Positions 26,352 through 35,290 of a stretch of DNA of 64,000 nt are shown in pieces. Positions within the stretch are counted from its first letter, which is position 1; every line of letters begins with the position of its first letter. The stretch is from assembly GCF_020150455.1 (NCBI RefSeq), contig NZ_CP083740.1:5084001-5148000 (forward strand), read 5' to 3'. The notes under the pieces are model-generated. The model was given only the letters and a program-made list of their open reading frames with translations. It had not been told where the DNA came from and did no database searches. The stretch is from Bremerella sp. TYQ1. Its GTDB lineage: Bacteria > Planctomycetota > Planctomycetia > Pirellulales > Pirellulaceae. The position numbers and the translations under genes were made by a program.

Positions 26352-28562
26352 ATGTTGAAAGCTCGCGGCACCTGGGTCTGGTGGGCAGACGCTTTTCTGT
26401 TCCTGGCTCTAGTCACCTGTTTCCCCTCGGCAGTTTGGTCGCAAAATAACGATCCCGCTGCTAAGGAGGAAATCCAGCCAGACCCAGCGGAACGAGATCC
26501 GGCTGCTGCCGCCAAACTGACGGCCGTGCGGCTGAAAGTCCCCCTGCCGATCACCGGTACGGTCGATACCGACATCAAGCAAAGCCTGCAAAAGTTGCTC
26601 TCTCGCCTGACCGACAAGGACCAGCGTCCTGTCGTGATCCTCGAGATGGAAGCGGACGATCAGGGGCAAACGCAAGGAAGCGAGTTCGAGCGAAGTCTCG
26701 CCATTGCCCGGTTCCTTACCTCGAAAGAAGCGACACGCCTCAAGACGGTCGCGTTTCTGAAAGGTCCAATCGAAGGTCACGCCGTTTTGGTTCCCTTGGC
26801 GTGTGAACAAATCGTCATGCATCCCGACGCCGAACTCGGCAAAGCAGGCATCGACGAAGCCTCGATCTCGACCACCATGCGGCAGGCGTATGAAGAGATT
26901 GCCGGCTTCCGCAATGTCTTGCCACCGACGCTTGCGTTGGGAATGCTCGACCCAAGCCTCGAGATCTACCGCGTCAACGATCGCCGTTTTGTCGACGGCG
27001 AGGAGTATGCAAAACTGAAAGCGGAAGGACAAGTCGCCACCTCCGAGAAGCTCGTGCCGCGTGGGCAGATGGGCCTCTTCACCGCCAATCAACTGCGACA
27101 AGATCTGCAATTGATCAGCCATCTGAGCGAGAACTATCGCCAATTGGCCGCGCTGCTGGAGATTCCCGAAAACCAGATCACGCAAGATCTCGGCTTGAAC
27201 CGCAATTGGAAAGCGGCTCGCTTCATCATGGATGGCGAGATCTCCAACCGCATGGTGCAGCGGACTTCTTTGTCCATGCAAGATGCGGTGACCAACGGCA
27301 TGAACTTTCTGTTGATCGAACTGAAGTCGCAAGGGGGCGATCCGGTTGCCTGCGAGAACATGGTCAACTTCCTGTTGGGGCTGCCTGACACAGTTCATAC
27401 CGTGGCATTGATCACCCAGGAAGCCACCTCCAACGCTTCGCTGATTGCCCTTGCGTGCGACGAGATCGCGATCGCTCCGGAAGCAAAGCTCGGCGGTCCC
27501 GGCAGCTATACCTACACCCCGCAAGGCCGCGCCGACTTGGAAGATTATCTCGCGAAGATCTCGACCGAAGCCAACCGTTCCTGGTCGGTTTGGGGCGCGA
27601 TGAACGATCCCGATTTGAAAGTCTTCCGCTACGACCGACCTGGCACAACGCTGGTGAAATACCTCAGCGAGCGAGAAGCGGCTGACATGCCGCAAGCCGG
27701 CGAGTGGAAACAAGGGGCGGAAGTCACTCAGCCCGATCAACCACTTCAACTAAGCGGTACCAAAGCGCTCGACTGGGGCGTGGCCGACGCGCCGGCGAGT
27801 AGTGTTTCCGATGTCACACGCCGGTATGGACTGCCGGACGAATTGGCCGTTCCCAAGCCGAACTGGGCCCAACAGTTCATCGAGATCTTGGCCAGCCCTA
27901 GCTTGGCGATGTTCTGCTTGTTCATCGGCGTGATTGCGATGATCAGCGAATTCAAAGCCCCCGGCGTTGGCGTTCCGGGTTTCGTCGCCATCATGTGTTT
28001 CGGTCTGTTCTTCTGGAGCCGCTTTTTAAACGGCACCGCTGGCTGGCTCGAAGCATTGCTAATCGTGGGCGGTTTGTTCTTCATTTTGCTGGAAGTGTTG
28101 GTTCTGCCAGGCTTCGGGATCTTTGGTCTCGGCGGGGGGATGATGTTCATCACGGGGATCGTGCTCGCGATGCAGACATTCATCTGGCCATCGACCGACT
28201 ACGAACTCGATCAGGTGCCTTACTCGCTGGCGACCGTGTTGGTGCTGTTTTCAGGGATGATCGCCGCGGCGCTGTTTGCCAAACATGTACTGCCGCGGAC
28301 GCCATTCTTGAATCAAACGATGCTCGACGCTCCTGACGACGAGGCGATGGAAGAGATTCGCCGCCGCGAAACAATCGTCGATCTTTCGCACCTGGTCGGC
28401 AACACGGGACATGCCCTGACGGCGCTGCGGCCTAGCGGCAAAGCCAAAATCGGACACGAGATCGTGAGCGTCACCTCCGACGGTGATATGATTGAATCAG
28501 GCGACAAGATTGTCGTCGTGGAAGTCCGCGGCAACTACGCCATTGTTCGTGCGGCGTCGTAA
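26352..28562 (+). CDS. NfeD family membrane serine protease, tandem ClpP-like domains
   Basis: 736 residues from ATG 26352 with signal peptide (about 1-30). Two SppA/ClpP-like units are visible: about 60-225 and about 285-480. The second keeps LKSQGGDPVACENMV, then TSNASLIALACDEIAI with Ser360 at the nucleophile position. The first has GPIEGHAVLVPLACEQIVM, where Gly142 aligns with that serine by eye. From about 512 to 645, five hydrophobic helices, then an NfeD OB-fold (about 680-736: VGNTGHALTALRPSGKAKI, VVVEVRGNYAIV). NfeD proteins cut membrane substrates such as stomatin partners. It is followed 58 bases later by a short NfeD and then FloA. Confidence 0.85.
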   Translation: MLKARGTWVWWADAFLFLALVTCFPSAVWSQNNDPAAKEEIQPDPAERDPAAAAKLTAVRLKVPLPITGTVDTDIKQSLQKLLSRLTDKDQRPVVILEMEADDQGQTQGSEFERSLAIARFLTSKEATRLKTVAFLKGPIEGHAVLVPLACEQIVMHPDAELGKAGIDEASISTTMRQAYEEIAGFRNVLPPTLALGMLDPSLEIYRVNDRRFVDGEEYAKLKAEGQVATSEKLVPRGQMGLFTANQLRQDLQLISHLSENYRQLAALLEIPENQITQDLGLNRNWKAARFIMDGEISNRMVQRTSLSMQDAVTNGMNFLLIELKSQGGDPVACENMVNFLLGLPDTVHTVALITQEATSNASLIALACDEIAIAPEAKLGGPGSYTYTPQGRADLEDYLAKISTEANRSWSVWGAMNDPDLKVFRYDRPGTTLVKYLSEREAADMPQAGEWKQGAEVTQPDQPLQLSGTKALDWGVADAPASSVSDVTRRYGLPDELAVPKPNWAQQFIEILASPSLAMFCLFIGVIAMISEFKAPGVGVPGFVAIMCFGLFFWSRFLNGTAGWLEALLIVGGLFFILLEVLVLPGFGIFGLGGGMMFITGIVLAMQTFIWPSTDYELDQVPYSLATVLVLFSGMIAAALFAKHVLPRTPFLNQTMLDAPDDEAMEEIRRRETIVDLSHLVGNTGHALTALRPSGKAKIGHEIVSVTSDGDMIESGDKIVVVEVRGNYAIVRAAS

Positions 28563-28620
28563 GCAGACGCGCGGAAACGATTACGTTGGAACGACCCTGG
28601 GAAAGATCGAGAGATCGACC

Positions 28621-29202
28621 ATGTCACCCATTATCATTGCCCTGCTCCTGCTGTTCGCAGGCCTCGCGCTGATTGTGCTCGAGATGTTCATCCCGTCCGG
28701 GGGTGTGCTGGGCTTTCTCGCGGCGGTCGCGCTCGTGGGGGCAGTTATTTACGCCTATTTGAAGTGCGACATCGCCGTGGGGACTGCGTTCCTCGCCGCC
28801 ACGGTCATTACCGTTCCAATTTTGATCGGCATGGCCATTCGCGTTTGGCCCTACACGCCGCTGGGACGCATGATCCTGCTTGATTCAGCCACCGAACAGT
28901 CGCAGGACGATTTAAACAGCAACGTGCATACAGAACTGGTCGGCCGCCGTGGGATCGCGAAAAGCAACCTTTTGCCCAGCGGTGTGGCCGAGATCGACGG
29001 CGAGCACTGGGACGTCATCATCATTGGCCCTGCGGCCGATCGAGGCGATTTAATTGAAGTCATCGAAGTGGAAGGCAACCGAATCCTTGTCGCCAAAGTC
29101 GACGAAATGGAAGACGCCCCCGTTGCCGCCGACGCGGAAGAAGGAGCCGAGTCCCTCACGACCCGAAACGACGAGATCTTCGAAGACGACCCCTTTGCTT
29201 GA
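28621..29202 (+). CDS. Short NfeD-like membrane protein
   Basis: 193 residues from ATG 28621, 58 bases after the large NfeD gene; a start in the earlier gene is unlikely. Three TM helices fill about residues 2-80 (IIALLLLFAGLALIVLEMF, FLAAVALVGAVIYAYL, TAFLAATVITVPILIG), with FIPSGGVLGFLA in the second loop, an NfeD signature. The OB-fold domain spans about 110-170 (VGRRGIAKSNLLPSGVAEI and LIEVIEVEGNRILVAKV), then a Glu-rich tail. Such truncated NfeD proteins pair with FloA in membrane microdomains in Bacillus (as YuaF does with FloT). No protease domain. Confidence 0.85.
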   Translation: MSPIIIALLLLFAGLALIVLEMFIPSGGVLGFLAAVALVGAVIYAYLKCDIAVGTAFLAATVITVPILIGMAIRVWPYTPLGRMILLDSATEQSQDDLNSNVHTELVGRRGIAKSNLLPSGVAEIDGEHWDVIIIGPAADRGDLIEVIEVEGNRILVAKVDEMEDAPVAADAEEGAESLTTRNDEIFEDDPFA

Positions 29203-29243
29203 CTTTCCCTGTCAGAATGGCATAACAGGTGACATAACTCGCA

Positions 29244-29315
29244 CCCGTAGGGCCCGCGTGTCGCGGGTCGAACACCTGAAACAACTTGGCGACCCACGAC
29301 ACGCAGGCCCTACGG
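29244..29315. repeat. REPIN-like inverted pair
   Basis: CGTAGGGCC and GCGTGTCG with GGGTCG on the left mirror CGACCC, CGACACGC and GGCCCTACG on the right, giving nearly complementary 25-base arms with single-base bulges and a loop of about 20 bases. Confidence 0.65.
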
Positions 29316-29390
29316 CAAATCGAAACGAACATTTCCAGTCCATTCTTCCTCGCAGGGAAGAGGGCTAGGGTACCAATACCTGACCAATAA

Positions 29391-29468
29391 AAGCATGCCA
29401 ACGAAGACGACGGCATGGCACCTGGTAGTTGTCGGTTTAAATCCATGCCTACGCAAATGTAAGCATGG
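29391..29468. repeat. Second REP-like palindrome pair
   Basis: GCATGCC/GGCATGGC hairpin at 29393-29419 followed by CCATGC/GCATGG at 29443-29468, head to head. The GGCATGG-type core is unlike the CGTAGGGCC element just before it. Confidence 0.5.
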
Positions 29469-29534
29469 CCCCCAGATAGAAGTCGCAGCACTCACTTAAG
29501 AAAACACCACGGCCCTACAGTCGACAAACACCTC

Positions 29535-30599
29535 ATGCTAAACCTCGTAGACCATGCCCTTGTGGCGGCTAGTTTCTGGACCAACGTTATGATCATCGGC
29601 ATGCTCGCCGCGGCGCTGCTGATGTTGGTCATTCTGGGGATCTTCGCGTTTTACTTTCGGCTTTGGATTCAGTCGATCTGGACAGGAGCCGGGATCACCA
29701 TCTTCGATCTGCTCGGCATGTCGTTCCGAAACGTCAACGCCAAGATGATCGTTCGCGGTAAAATCATGGCCGTTCAAGCCGGCCTGGGCGATTCGTCCGG
29801 CATCACTACCAAAGCACTCGAAGCCCATTACCTGGCCGGTGGTAACGTTCCGCAAGTGATCAAAGCGATGATCGCCGCCAACAAAGCGAAAACGATTCAG
29901 TTGACCTTCCGCGAAGCAACGGCAATCGACCTGGCCGGTCGCGACGTGCTGGAAGCGGTTCAGACGAGTGTCTATCCGAAAGTGATCGATTGCCCACCCC
30001 GGAACGCCAAGCGAACGTCGCTCGACGCGATGGCTAAGAACGGCATTCAGTTGAAAGTGAAAGCTCGCGTGACCGTGCGTGCCAACTTGCAACGACTGAT
30101 TGGTGGTGCGACCGAAGAAACGATCATCGGCCGCGTCGGCGAAGGGATCGTCAGTGCGATCGGTTCGGCCGAAACCCATTCCAACGTGCTGGAAAACCCC
30201 GACTTAATCTCGAAGGCCGTGCTTTCGCGCCGACTCGACGCCAACACGGCGTTTGAAATTGTCTCGATCGATATCGCCGACATCGACGTTGGCGAAAACA
30301 TCGGGGCTCGGCTGCAAGCCGATCAGGCCGAAGCCGACACGCAAGTCGCCCGGGCACGTGCCGAGGGTCGTCGTGCGATGGCAGTCGCCGAAGAACGCGA
30401 GAACCTCGCCGAGATCGAAAATGCCCGATCAGCGGTTGTCGATGCCGAATCAGAAGTGCCCAAAGCGATTGCCGAAGCGTTTCACAACGGCCGCTTGAGC
30501 ATCATGGATTATTACTCGCTGCGAAACGTTCAAGCCGACACCGACATGCGGAAGTCGATCGCTCAGTCGAGCGGCGGCGTGATCGGCTCGAATAAGTAA
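29535..30599 (+). CDS. floA: Flotillin-like protein FloA
   Basis: 354 residues from ATG 29535. One N-terminal TM helix (about 16-38, [19 protein letters not shown]), a second hydrophobic stretch near 48-65, then an SPFH core ([67 protein letters not shown]) and a C-terminal Ala/Glu-rich coiled coil ([20 protein letters not shown]). This is the FloA/YqfA (UPF0365) type; it forms functional membrane microdomains that organise signalling and protein quality control. It lies downstream of the two NfeD genes, the usual partners. Confidence 0.93.
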   Translation: MLNLVDHALVAASFWTNVMIIGMLAAALLMLVILGIFAFYFRLWIQSIWTGAGITIFDLLGMSFRNVNAKMIVRGKIMAVQAGLGDSSGITTKALEAHYLAGGNVPQVIKAMIAANKAKTIQLTFREATAIDLAGRDVLEAVQTSVYPKVIDCPPRNAKRTSLDAMAKNGIQLKVKARVTVRANLQRLIGGATEETIIGRVGEGIVSAIGSAETHSNVLENPDLISKAVLSRRLDANTAFEIVSIDIADIDVGENIGARLQADQAEADTQVARARAEGRRAMAVAEERENLAEIENARSAVVDAESEVPKAIAEAFHNGRLSIMDYYSLRNVQADTDMRKSIAQSSGGVIGSNK

Positions 30600-30622
30600 C
30601 CCACCAGCCGAGGACGCCCAAC

Positions 30623-31204
30623 GTGGGATTTTGGAATTTACTTGCCGAAGCAGACGCGATCGAGATTCTGATACGAATCGGCGTGGTTGTGGTCTTTATC
30701 TTCGGACCTTATTTGCTGCAATTGTTAGGAGGGAAAGCCGTGCAAGACGATCGCGGAAACCGTCGCAGGCGAGAACCTCAATCTGACCTGGAACGAGAAA
30801 TCCAAGACTTCCTGGAGCAAAGCCGTCGTGGCGGTCAGCCCAGTTCGTCTTCCCGCGTTCCAGCTCAATCGGTCGAAGACGATTACGACGATGAACTTGT
30901 CGAAGCGGAAGCGGCCCACGAATCGCTACGCGATCATCATCTCGAATCCAAGATCGACACGACGCATACTGAGCCTGAGCGAGCGACCGAAGCCCAGCCA
31001 TACGCGTTCGATTCGCCGATCCATTCGGCCGCAGCGGAAGAGAACCACTACGAAGCAGAGCAGTTTAGCTACGATACCGAAGTGACCCCCTCTTCGCAGA
31101 ACGCGGGCGCAGCGATCGCAGCCATGCTTCGCGACCCTGCCCAGGTTCGCAACGCGTTCATCCTCGGCGAGATCATCAACCGCCGGCAGATCCCGCGTCG
31201 GTAA
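30623..31204 (+). CDS. Membrane-anchored acidic protein of the FloA operon
   Basis: 193 residues from GTG 30623, 23 bases after floA. One N-terminal TM helix (ILIRIGVVVVFIFGPYLLQLL), a short basic stretch (KAVQDDRGNRRRREPQ), then a long charged, low-complexity region rich in Glu, Ser, Tyr and His. The C-terminus (IAAMLRDPAQVRNAFILGEIINRRQIPRR) is conserved-looking and helical. No known domain. The context suggests an accessory of the FloA/NfeD microdomain; that is inference from position alone. A hairpin at 31217 follows the stop. Confidence 0.75.
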   Translation: MGFWNLLAEADAIEILIRIGVVVVFIFGPYLLQLLGGKAVQDDRGNRRRREPQSDLEREIQDFLEQSRRGGQPSSSSRVPAQSVEDDYDDELVEAEAAHESLRDHHLESKIDTTHTEPERATEAQPYAFDSPIHSAAAEENHYEAEQFSYDTEVTPSSQNAGAAIAAMLRDPAQVRNAFILGEIINRRQIPRR

Positions 31205-31653
31205 TTTTCACGAAACGCGCAGAATCGACCATTCTGCGCTTCTGGATCACTTCGCTTGCGTGGCTGTTTGAGACGCATTGCTCGCGAAGTCTCTTTCATT
31301 CTCGCTGAAGTCTGCGCGAAGTATTGATAAAGTCTGCGCATCTATCGCTGAAGTGTTGACCAAGTGTGCGGCATCTTGGGCGGAAAAATCTGGCTTGAAG
31401 CGTCGTTTGCGATTCGCGGTCGAACGGAATTCCACGCAAATCTGCCGTTAAACGTTTCTCGCAGCGTGACTTACAACACCGCGACAAATGACGCCTGTAC
31501 AGTGTGGTACAATCGTAGTTGCGTCTACCCATTTCGCACCGCAGCCAACCCGAAAAACAATCGCCACCTCGGCAAAGATGTGATTGAGATTGGTTCCGGC
31601 AGCGTCCCTTGATGATCCATCGCCAACACGAACTTCTTCCGAGAGTCACCGCC
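31205..31653. other. 449-base gap after the FloA operon
   Basis: Contains the hairpin at 31217-31239 and, at about 31295-31370, imperfect tandem repeats (TCGCTGAAGT and AAGTCTGCGC each occur twice). A 62-codon minus-strand frame runs across the repeats but has no ribosome site. No gene is supported. Confidence 0.6.
31217..31239 (+). terminator. Hairpin after the FloA operon
   Basis: GCGCAGAAT/ATTCTGCGC, a perfect 9-bp stem with a 5-base loop, 13 bases after the stop. Only TTCT follows, so it is a weak intrinsic terminator or a Rho-assisted one. Confidence 0.55.
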
Positions 31654-32571
31654 ATGCCCAGCATCGAAATCGCCCCAGGAAAAACCAAAATCGGATGGAT
31701 CGGCACCGGCGTTATGGGAAGCAGCATGTGCGGCCATTTGATCGACAATGGCTTCTCCGCCACGGTCTATAACCGCACCCAAGAGAAAGCCGCCGACTTG
31801 CTTGCCAAGGGAGCCCAGTGGGCCGACACGCCGAAGCAAGTGGCCGAAGCGAGCGACGTGATCTTCACGATCGTCGGCTTTCCCGCAGACGTCCGCGAAG
31901 TGATTTTGGGGGACGAAGGAGTCCTCGCCGGCAGCAAGTCAGGCAACATCATCGTCGACATGACAACCAGCGAACCGACACTGGCCGTCGAGATTGCCGA
32001 GACGGCAAAAGCCCGCGGAGTGCACAGCGTAGATGCCCCGGTGTCAGGCGGCGACATCGGAGCAAAAGAAGCTCGGCTGTCGATCATGATAGGAGGGGAC
32101 GAAGACGTTGTTGCCGCACTGAAGCCATGCTGGGAAGCGATGGGCAAAACGATCGTTCGCCAAGGAGGTCCCGGCGCAGGGCAGCACACCAAGATGGTCA
32201 ATCAAACTTTGATCGCCACTGGGATGATCGGCGTTTGCGAAGCATTGCTGTATGGTCACAAAGCAGGCCTCGACTTGGAAACGGTCATGCAAAGCGTCGC
32301 GTCCGGGGCAGCAGGAAGCTGGTCGTTGTCGAACTTGGGACCGCGGATTATCAATAACAACTTCGACCCCGGTTTCTTTGTCGAGCACTTCATCAAAGAC
32401 ATGGGCATCGCGCTGGCCGAAGCACGCAAGATGGGAATCGCCCTGCCAGGTCTGGCCCTCGGCGAACAGCTTTATCAAGCGGTGAAAGCTCAAGGACATG
32501 GACGCCTCGGCACGCACGCCCTGGAATTGGCGTTGTGCCAATTGAACGATATCGATTGGAAGAATCGGTAG
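31654..32571 (+). CDS. NAD(P)-dependent beta-hydroxyacid dehydrogenase
   Basis: 305 residues from ATG 31654. The N-terminal Rossmann motif [29 protein letters not shown] (family motif near 125), and [11 protein letters not shown] with the catalytic Lys are those of 3-hydroxyisobutyrate dehydrogenase / tartronate semialdehyde reductase. The C-terminal all-helical domain is complete. 2-hydroxy-3-oxopropionate reductase, 3-hydroxyisobutyrate dehydrogenase and related enzymes cannot be separated without a tree. Alone on this strand; a 150-base gap follows before the receiver gene. Confidence 0.85.
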   Translation: MPSIEIAPGKTKIGWIGTGVMGSSMCGHLIDNGFSATVYNRTQEKAADLLAKGAQWADTPKQVAEASDVIFTIVGFPADVREVILGDEGVLAGSKSGNIIVDMTTSEPTLAVEIAETAKARGVHSVDAPVSGGDIGAKEARLSIMIGGDEDVVAALKPCWEAMGKTIVRQGGPGAGQHTKMVNQTLIATGMIGVCEALLYGHKAGLDLETVMQSVASGAAGSWSLSNLGPRIINNNFDPGFFVEHFIKDMGIALAEARKMGIALPGLALGEQLYQAVKAQGHGRLGTHALELALCQLNDIDWKNR

Positions 32572-32721
32572 AAACAGACTTTGAGGATTGTAGGGAGGCG
32601 GCCTGCGAAAAACGTTGTGTTTTCGCAACCGTTGCGTTTTGACATCATCAATCCATGCGGCATCCTTGAGGGTTCGATGGACTGACCGATTCTCAAAGGC
32701 GAAACGCAAACGGGGACTCGC

Positions 32722-33153
32722 ATGATTGCGGAAGCCAACCCAAAGATGGAAGAACTAGCCGACTTCGAGATGAAGGGGGAAGTTCTTATTTGCGACGACG
32801 AGCCTGATATTTGCGAGGCTCTCGCCCACTTCGTCAAGCGTCGCGGCTACAATCCGATCGTAACCCATCAAGGTGGCGAATGCATTCGCCTGGCGTTTAA
32901 AGAGCGTCCCGCGGCGATCTTGCTGGACGTGAATCTTCCGGACGTCAACGGCTTAGATGTTTGTGCCCAACTGACCGACGCGGCCCAGACGAGCGAGATT
33001 CCGATCATCATCCTCAGTGCCAATGGCAACGCAGGGACGGTGCGGGAAATTCGCCGAAGCGGAGCACGCTTTTACGTTCGCAAGCCGTACGATCCTAACA
33101 CGGTGGTCGCGATTCTCGAGCAAGCGATCAACGATTCGCGAACCGGTTGGTAA
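32722..33153 (+). CDS. Stand-alone response regulator receiver protein
   Basis: 143 residues from ATG 32722. Receiver domain with Asp25-Asp26, phosphoacceptor Asp69 (ILLDVNLPDVNG), a Ser99 switch position and Lys121 (YVRKPYD). No output domain. It works as a single-domain phospho-relay or as a scaffold, like CheY or Spo0F. No histidine kinase is near, so its partner is unknown. Its stop lies 4 bases from the convergent PQQ-type propeller gene. Confidence 0.88.
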   Translation: MIAEANPKMEELADFEMKGEVLICDDEPDICEALAHFVKRRGYNPIVTHQGGECIRLAFKERPAAILLDVNLPDVNGLDVCAQLTDAAQTSEIPIIILSANGNAGTVREIRRSGARFYVRKPYDPNTVVAILEQAINDSRTGW

Positions 33154-33157
33154 GTCG

Positions 33158-34447
33158 TTAGTCTTCCAGGCTAATGCAGATCAACTCTTCGTCGTTGCGA
33201 GCGACGATGCACTCGTCGGCAAATGCGGGGTGAGACCAACAAACGCCACCACGTCGCGAAAGTTGATCGCGCGTCGGCTGAATGATTTGCGCTCGATCGA
33301 TCTCGTGGAAGCCTTCGGGGGAAAGCTTCGCGATGATCAGTTCGCCTCGTTCATTGAACAGGAAATAACGCGAGCCATGTTTGACGAAATGGACGGTACT
33401 CCAACGAGCTTTCGGTGTTGCCGTTTGATCGGCCCAGATGCGGTCGCCATTGGTCGCATCCAAACAGCGGAACTCGCCGTAGCTGTCGATGCCGTAGATG
33501 TAATTCCCCTCGAAAACCGGGGTGCTGATTGTTGAGTGCAACGCGTCGGTATCGTTTTCCGATCGACCCATCCGCTGCCAGAGAACCTCGTAGCGAAACT
33601 CATGCGGATCGATTCGCAGCATCAGCGAACCATCGTAGAACGAAGTAAAAAACGCACGGTCTCCTTGAACGACCGGAGTCGCAACGCCGATCGGCATGTC
33701 CTTTGGCGCCCAAGGATATCGCCAACGAACGTCCCCATCGTGCGGATCCAGGGCAGCCACGCTATCGCCGGTCCAGACAAGAACCGTCGGTCGACCTGCT
33801 TGTTCGATCATGATTGGCGACGAGTACGAGGCTTGATCGTTCAAGCTACGCCACACTTCTTCGCCGCTGTCCTTATCGAGAGCGACGACGCATGCTCCGT
33901 CCGCTCCGCCAATCTGCAGAATGATGTAGTCCCGCCAAATCAGTGGTGAAGCAGCGATGCCCCAGTGCGGCATACGAATGCGAAAGTCCTTTCGCAGATC
34001 GCGCGACCAGATTTTGTCGCCAGTGATCGCATTCAAGCAGTGCAGGTTGCCCATCGTTCCGAGCGTATAGACGTTTGAGTCGTCGACAATCGGACATGCT
34101 CTGGGGCCTGCCATATAGCCGATGTTGACGTATTGGCACGGATATTCAAACGTCCAGAGCTTTTTCCCATTAATCATGTCGACGCAGTGGACACGCTCTT
34201 TTTGTTCCGATTCCACGACCCGATCGGTGACGTAGGCGTACCCATCGGCCACCACTGGTCCGCTGTAGCCGGGACCGATCGGGACGCTCCATTGGCGCCG
34301 GAGCCCATCTTCTGGGAAGCGGCGGAGGATGTCACGTTCACGCCAGACACCATCACGCTTCGGGCCACGCCATTGTGGCCAATCGTCGGCGATCGCGGTG
34401 GTGCTGAAAAGCAAAAACAAGATCGTGCTGGCCAAGAGAATCCGCAT
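33158..34447 (-). CDS. Secreted PQQ-like beta-propeller protein
   Basis: 429 residues from ATG 34447, preceded by GGAGGTTTGCC, a strong ribosome site, and opening with a signal peptide (MRILLASTILFLLFSTTAIA). The mature protein begins DDWPQWRGPKRDGVW, typical of planctomycete outer-membrane/periplasmic PQQ-type propellers. Repeated blades carry YVTDRVV / LHCLNAITGDKIW / VVALDKDSGEEVW / VAALDPHDGDVRW units with Trp docking residues. No PQQ-binding Cys pair or Ca site is evident, so it is likely non-enzymatic (BamB-like or structural). Convergent with the receiver gene. Confidence 0.85.
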   Translation of the reverse strand: MRILLASTILFLLFSTTAIADDWPQWRGPKRDGVWRERDILRRFPEDGLRRQWSVPIGPGYSGPVVADGYAYVTDRVVESEQKERVHCVDMINGKKLWTFEYPCQYVNIGYMAGPRACPIVDDSNVYTLGTMGNLHCLNAITGDKIWSRDLRKDFRIRMPHWGIAASPLIWRDYIILQIGGADGACVVALDKDSGEEVWRSLNDQASYSSPIMIEQAGRPTVLVWTGDSVAALDPHDGDVRWRYPWAPKDMPIGVATPVVQGDRAFFTSFYDGSLMLRIDPHEFRYEVLWQRMGRSENDTDALHSTISTPVFEGNYIYGIDSYGEFRCLDATNGDRIWADQTATPKARWSTVHFVKHGSRYFLFNERGELIIAKLSPEGFHEIDRAQIIQPTRDQLSRRGGVCWSHPAFADECIVARNDEELICISLED

Positions 34448-34512
34448 GGCAAACCTCCGTGAAAAGAACGAGGACGCGACAGCCAGCAGCGTGATGGATT
34501 GGCCGCAGAAAA

Positions 34513-35166
34513 TCAAGCGGAATCGGTGCGGTGACGATAGGCAATCGCCGCCGAGATCACTTGGAAAATGTGGTCCGAGACGCGATCGGCGGTCAACGCT
34601 TGCAGCTCGTCCTGCGAGATCAGCATGTTGATGATCGGCCCAGCCATTTTGTAATGCATGCACTGCCCCACGACGCTGAACCCAAACATGTGGCGATCGG
34701 CGTCCGACGTATCCGCTGGCAACAACTGCCGCAAGATTCCGTCGAGTCGTTCGAAATGGGGCTGAATGAATTCCTGAACGATGTCCTTGGTCGCCCCGGA
34801 CGGATCGGACATTTCCCGAAAGATCAGCAGATGTTTGTGGTCAATCCGATCCTGGGCCGACATCGCCATGCCGACCATTTGACGGATAAATCCTTTCAGG
34901 CGGACCTCGGGTTCCATGCTCGGATCATCGCCGGGAGGGATAAAACCGCTAGGAGCCATCGAGCGGTGACGGGCTCGGTGGGCCTCTTTGACCGCTTCGA
35001 TGTAGAGCCCTTTTTTGTCCTCGAAGTAGTATTTGACAGCGTTTACGTTCACGTCGGCCCGACCGCAGATGCGGCGAACCGTACCGTGATCGTAGCCATG
35101 CAGGGCAAATTCCTGGATGGCCGCATCGAGCAGTCGCTGCTTGGCGTCAGGCTGTGACGAATTCAT
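34513..35166 (-). CDS. TetR/CecR-family repressor
   Basis: 217 residues from ATG 35166. N-terminal TetR helix-turn-helix (KQRLLDAAIQEFALHGYDHG, VRRICGRADVNVNAVKYYF, residues about 8-55). The C-terminal ligand domain (SFVAQ-type region HMFGFSVVGQCMHYK) fits the CecR/DUF1956 subgroup, which in E. coli controls an efflux operon. It is divergent from the membrane-fusion and RND genes. A perfect 16-base palindrome at 35218-35233 lies in the shared 124-base intergenic region, the expected operator, so it likely represses both itself and the pump. Confidence 0.88.
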   Translation of the reverse strand: MNSSQPDAKQRLLDAAIQEFALHGYDHGTVRRICGRADVNVNAVKYYFEDKKGLYIEAVKEAHRARHRSMAPSGFIPPGDDPSMEPEVRLKGFIRQMVGMAMSAQDRIDHKHLLIFREMSDPSGATKDIVQEFIQPHFERLDGILRQLLPADTSDADRHMFGFSVVGQCMHYKMAGPIINMLISQDELQALTADRVSDHIFQVISAAIAYRHRTDSA

Positions 35167-35217
35167 GAATTTGGAATCTTGCGATTGTTTTTTTAGAGTT
35201 TCGTCGATACTATCGAG

Positions 35218-35233
35218 TTAAACACGTGTTTAA
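35218..35233. promoter_or_regulatory. Likely TetR operator
   Basis: TTAAACACGTGTTTAA is a perfect 16-base palindrome between the TetR-family gene and the efflux operon, 51 bases from the former and 57 from the latter. Its size and symmetry match operators of TetR repressors. Confidence 0.75.
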
Positions 35234-35290
35234 TACTAACGTAGCTAACGAAATTGGCAATTCTCGATTTTGGGTACCACGAGACGTCCT

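Larger units (their letters stand above)
29203..29534. other. 332-base gap between NfeD and FloA, rich in palindromes
   Basis: No gene. It holds two separate REP-like pairs: 29244-29315 and 29391-29468. No clear terminator stem with a T-run is seen, so the operon could continue through it. Confidence 0.6.

Noticed and set aside
31247..31435. 62-codon minus-strand frame in the gap after the FloA operon
   Set aside because: No ribosome site and it runs across tandem repeats; no recognisable domain.
33158..34447. Quinoprotein alcohol dehydrogenase
   Set aside because: Propeller blades match, but no vicinal Cys pair or PQQ/Ca ligands are visible, so only a PQQ-like repeat protein is called.
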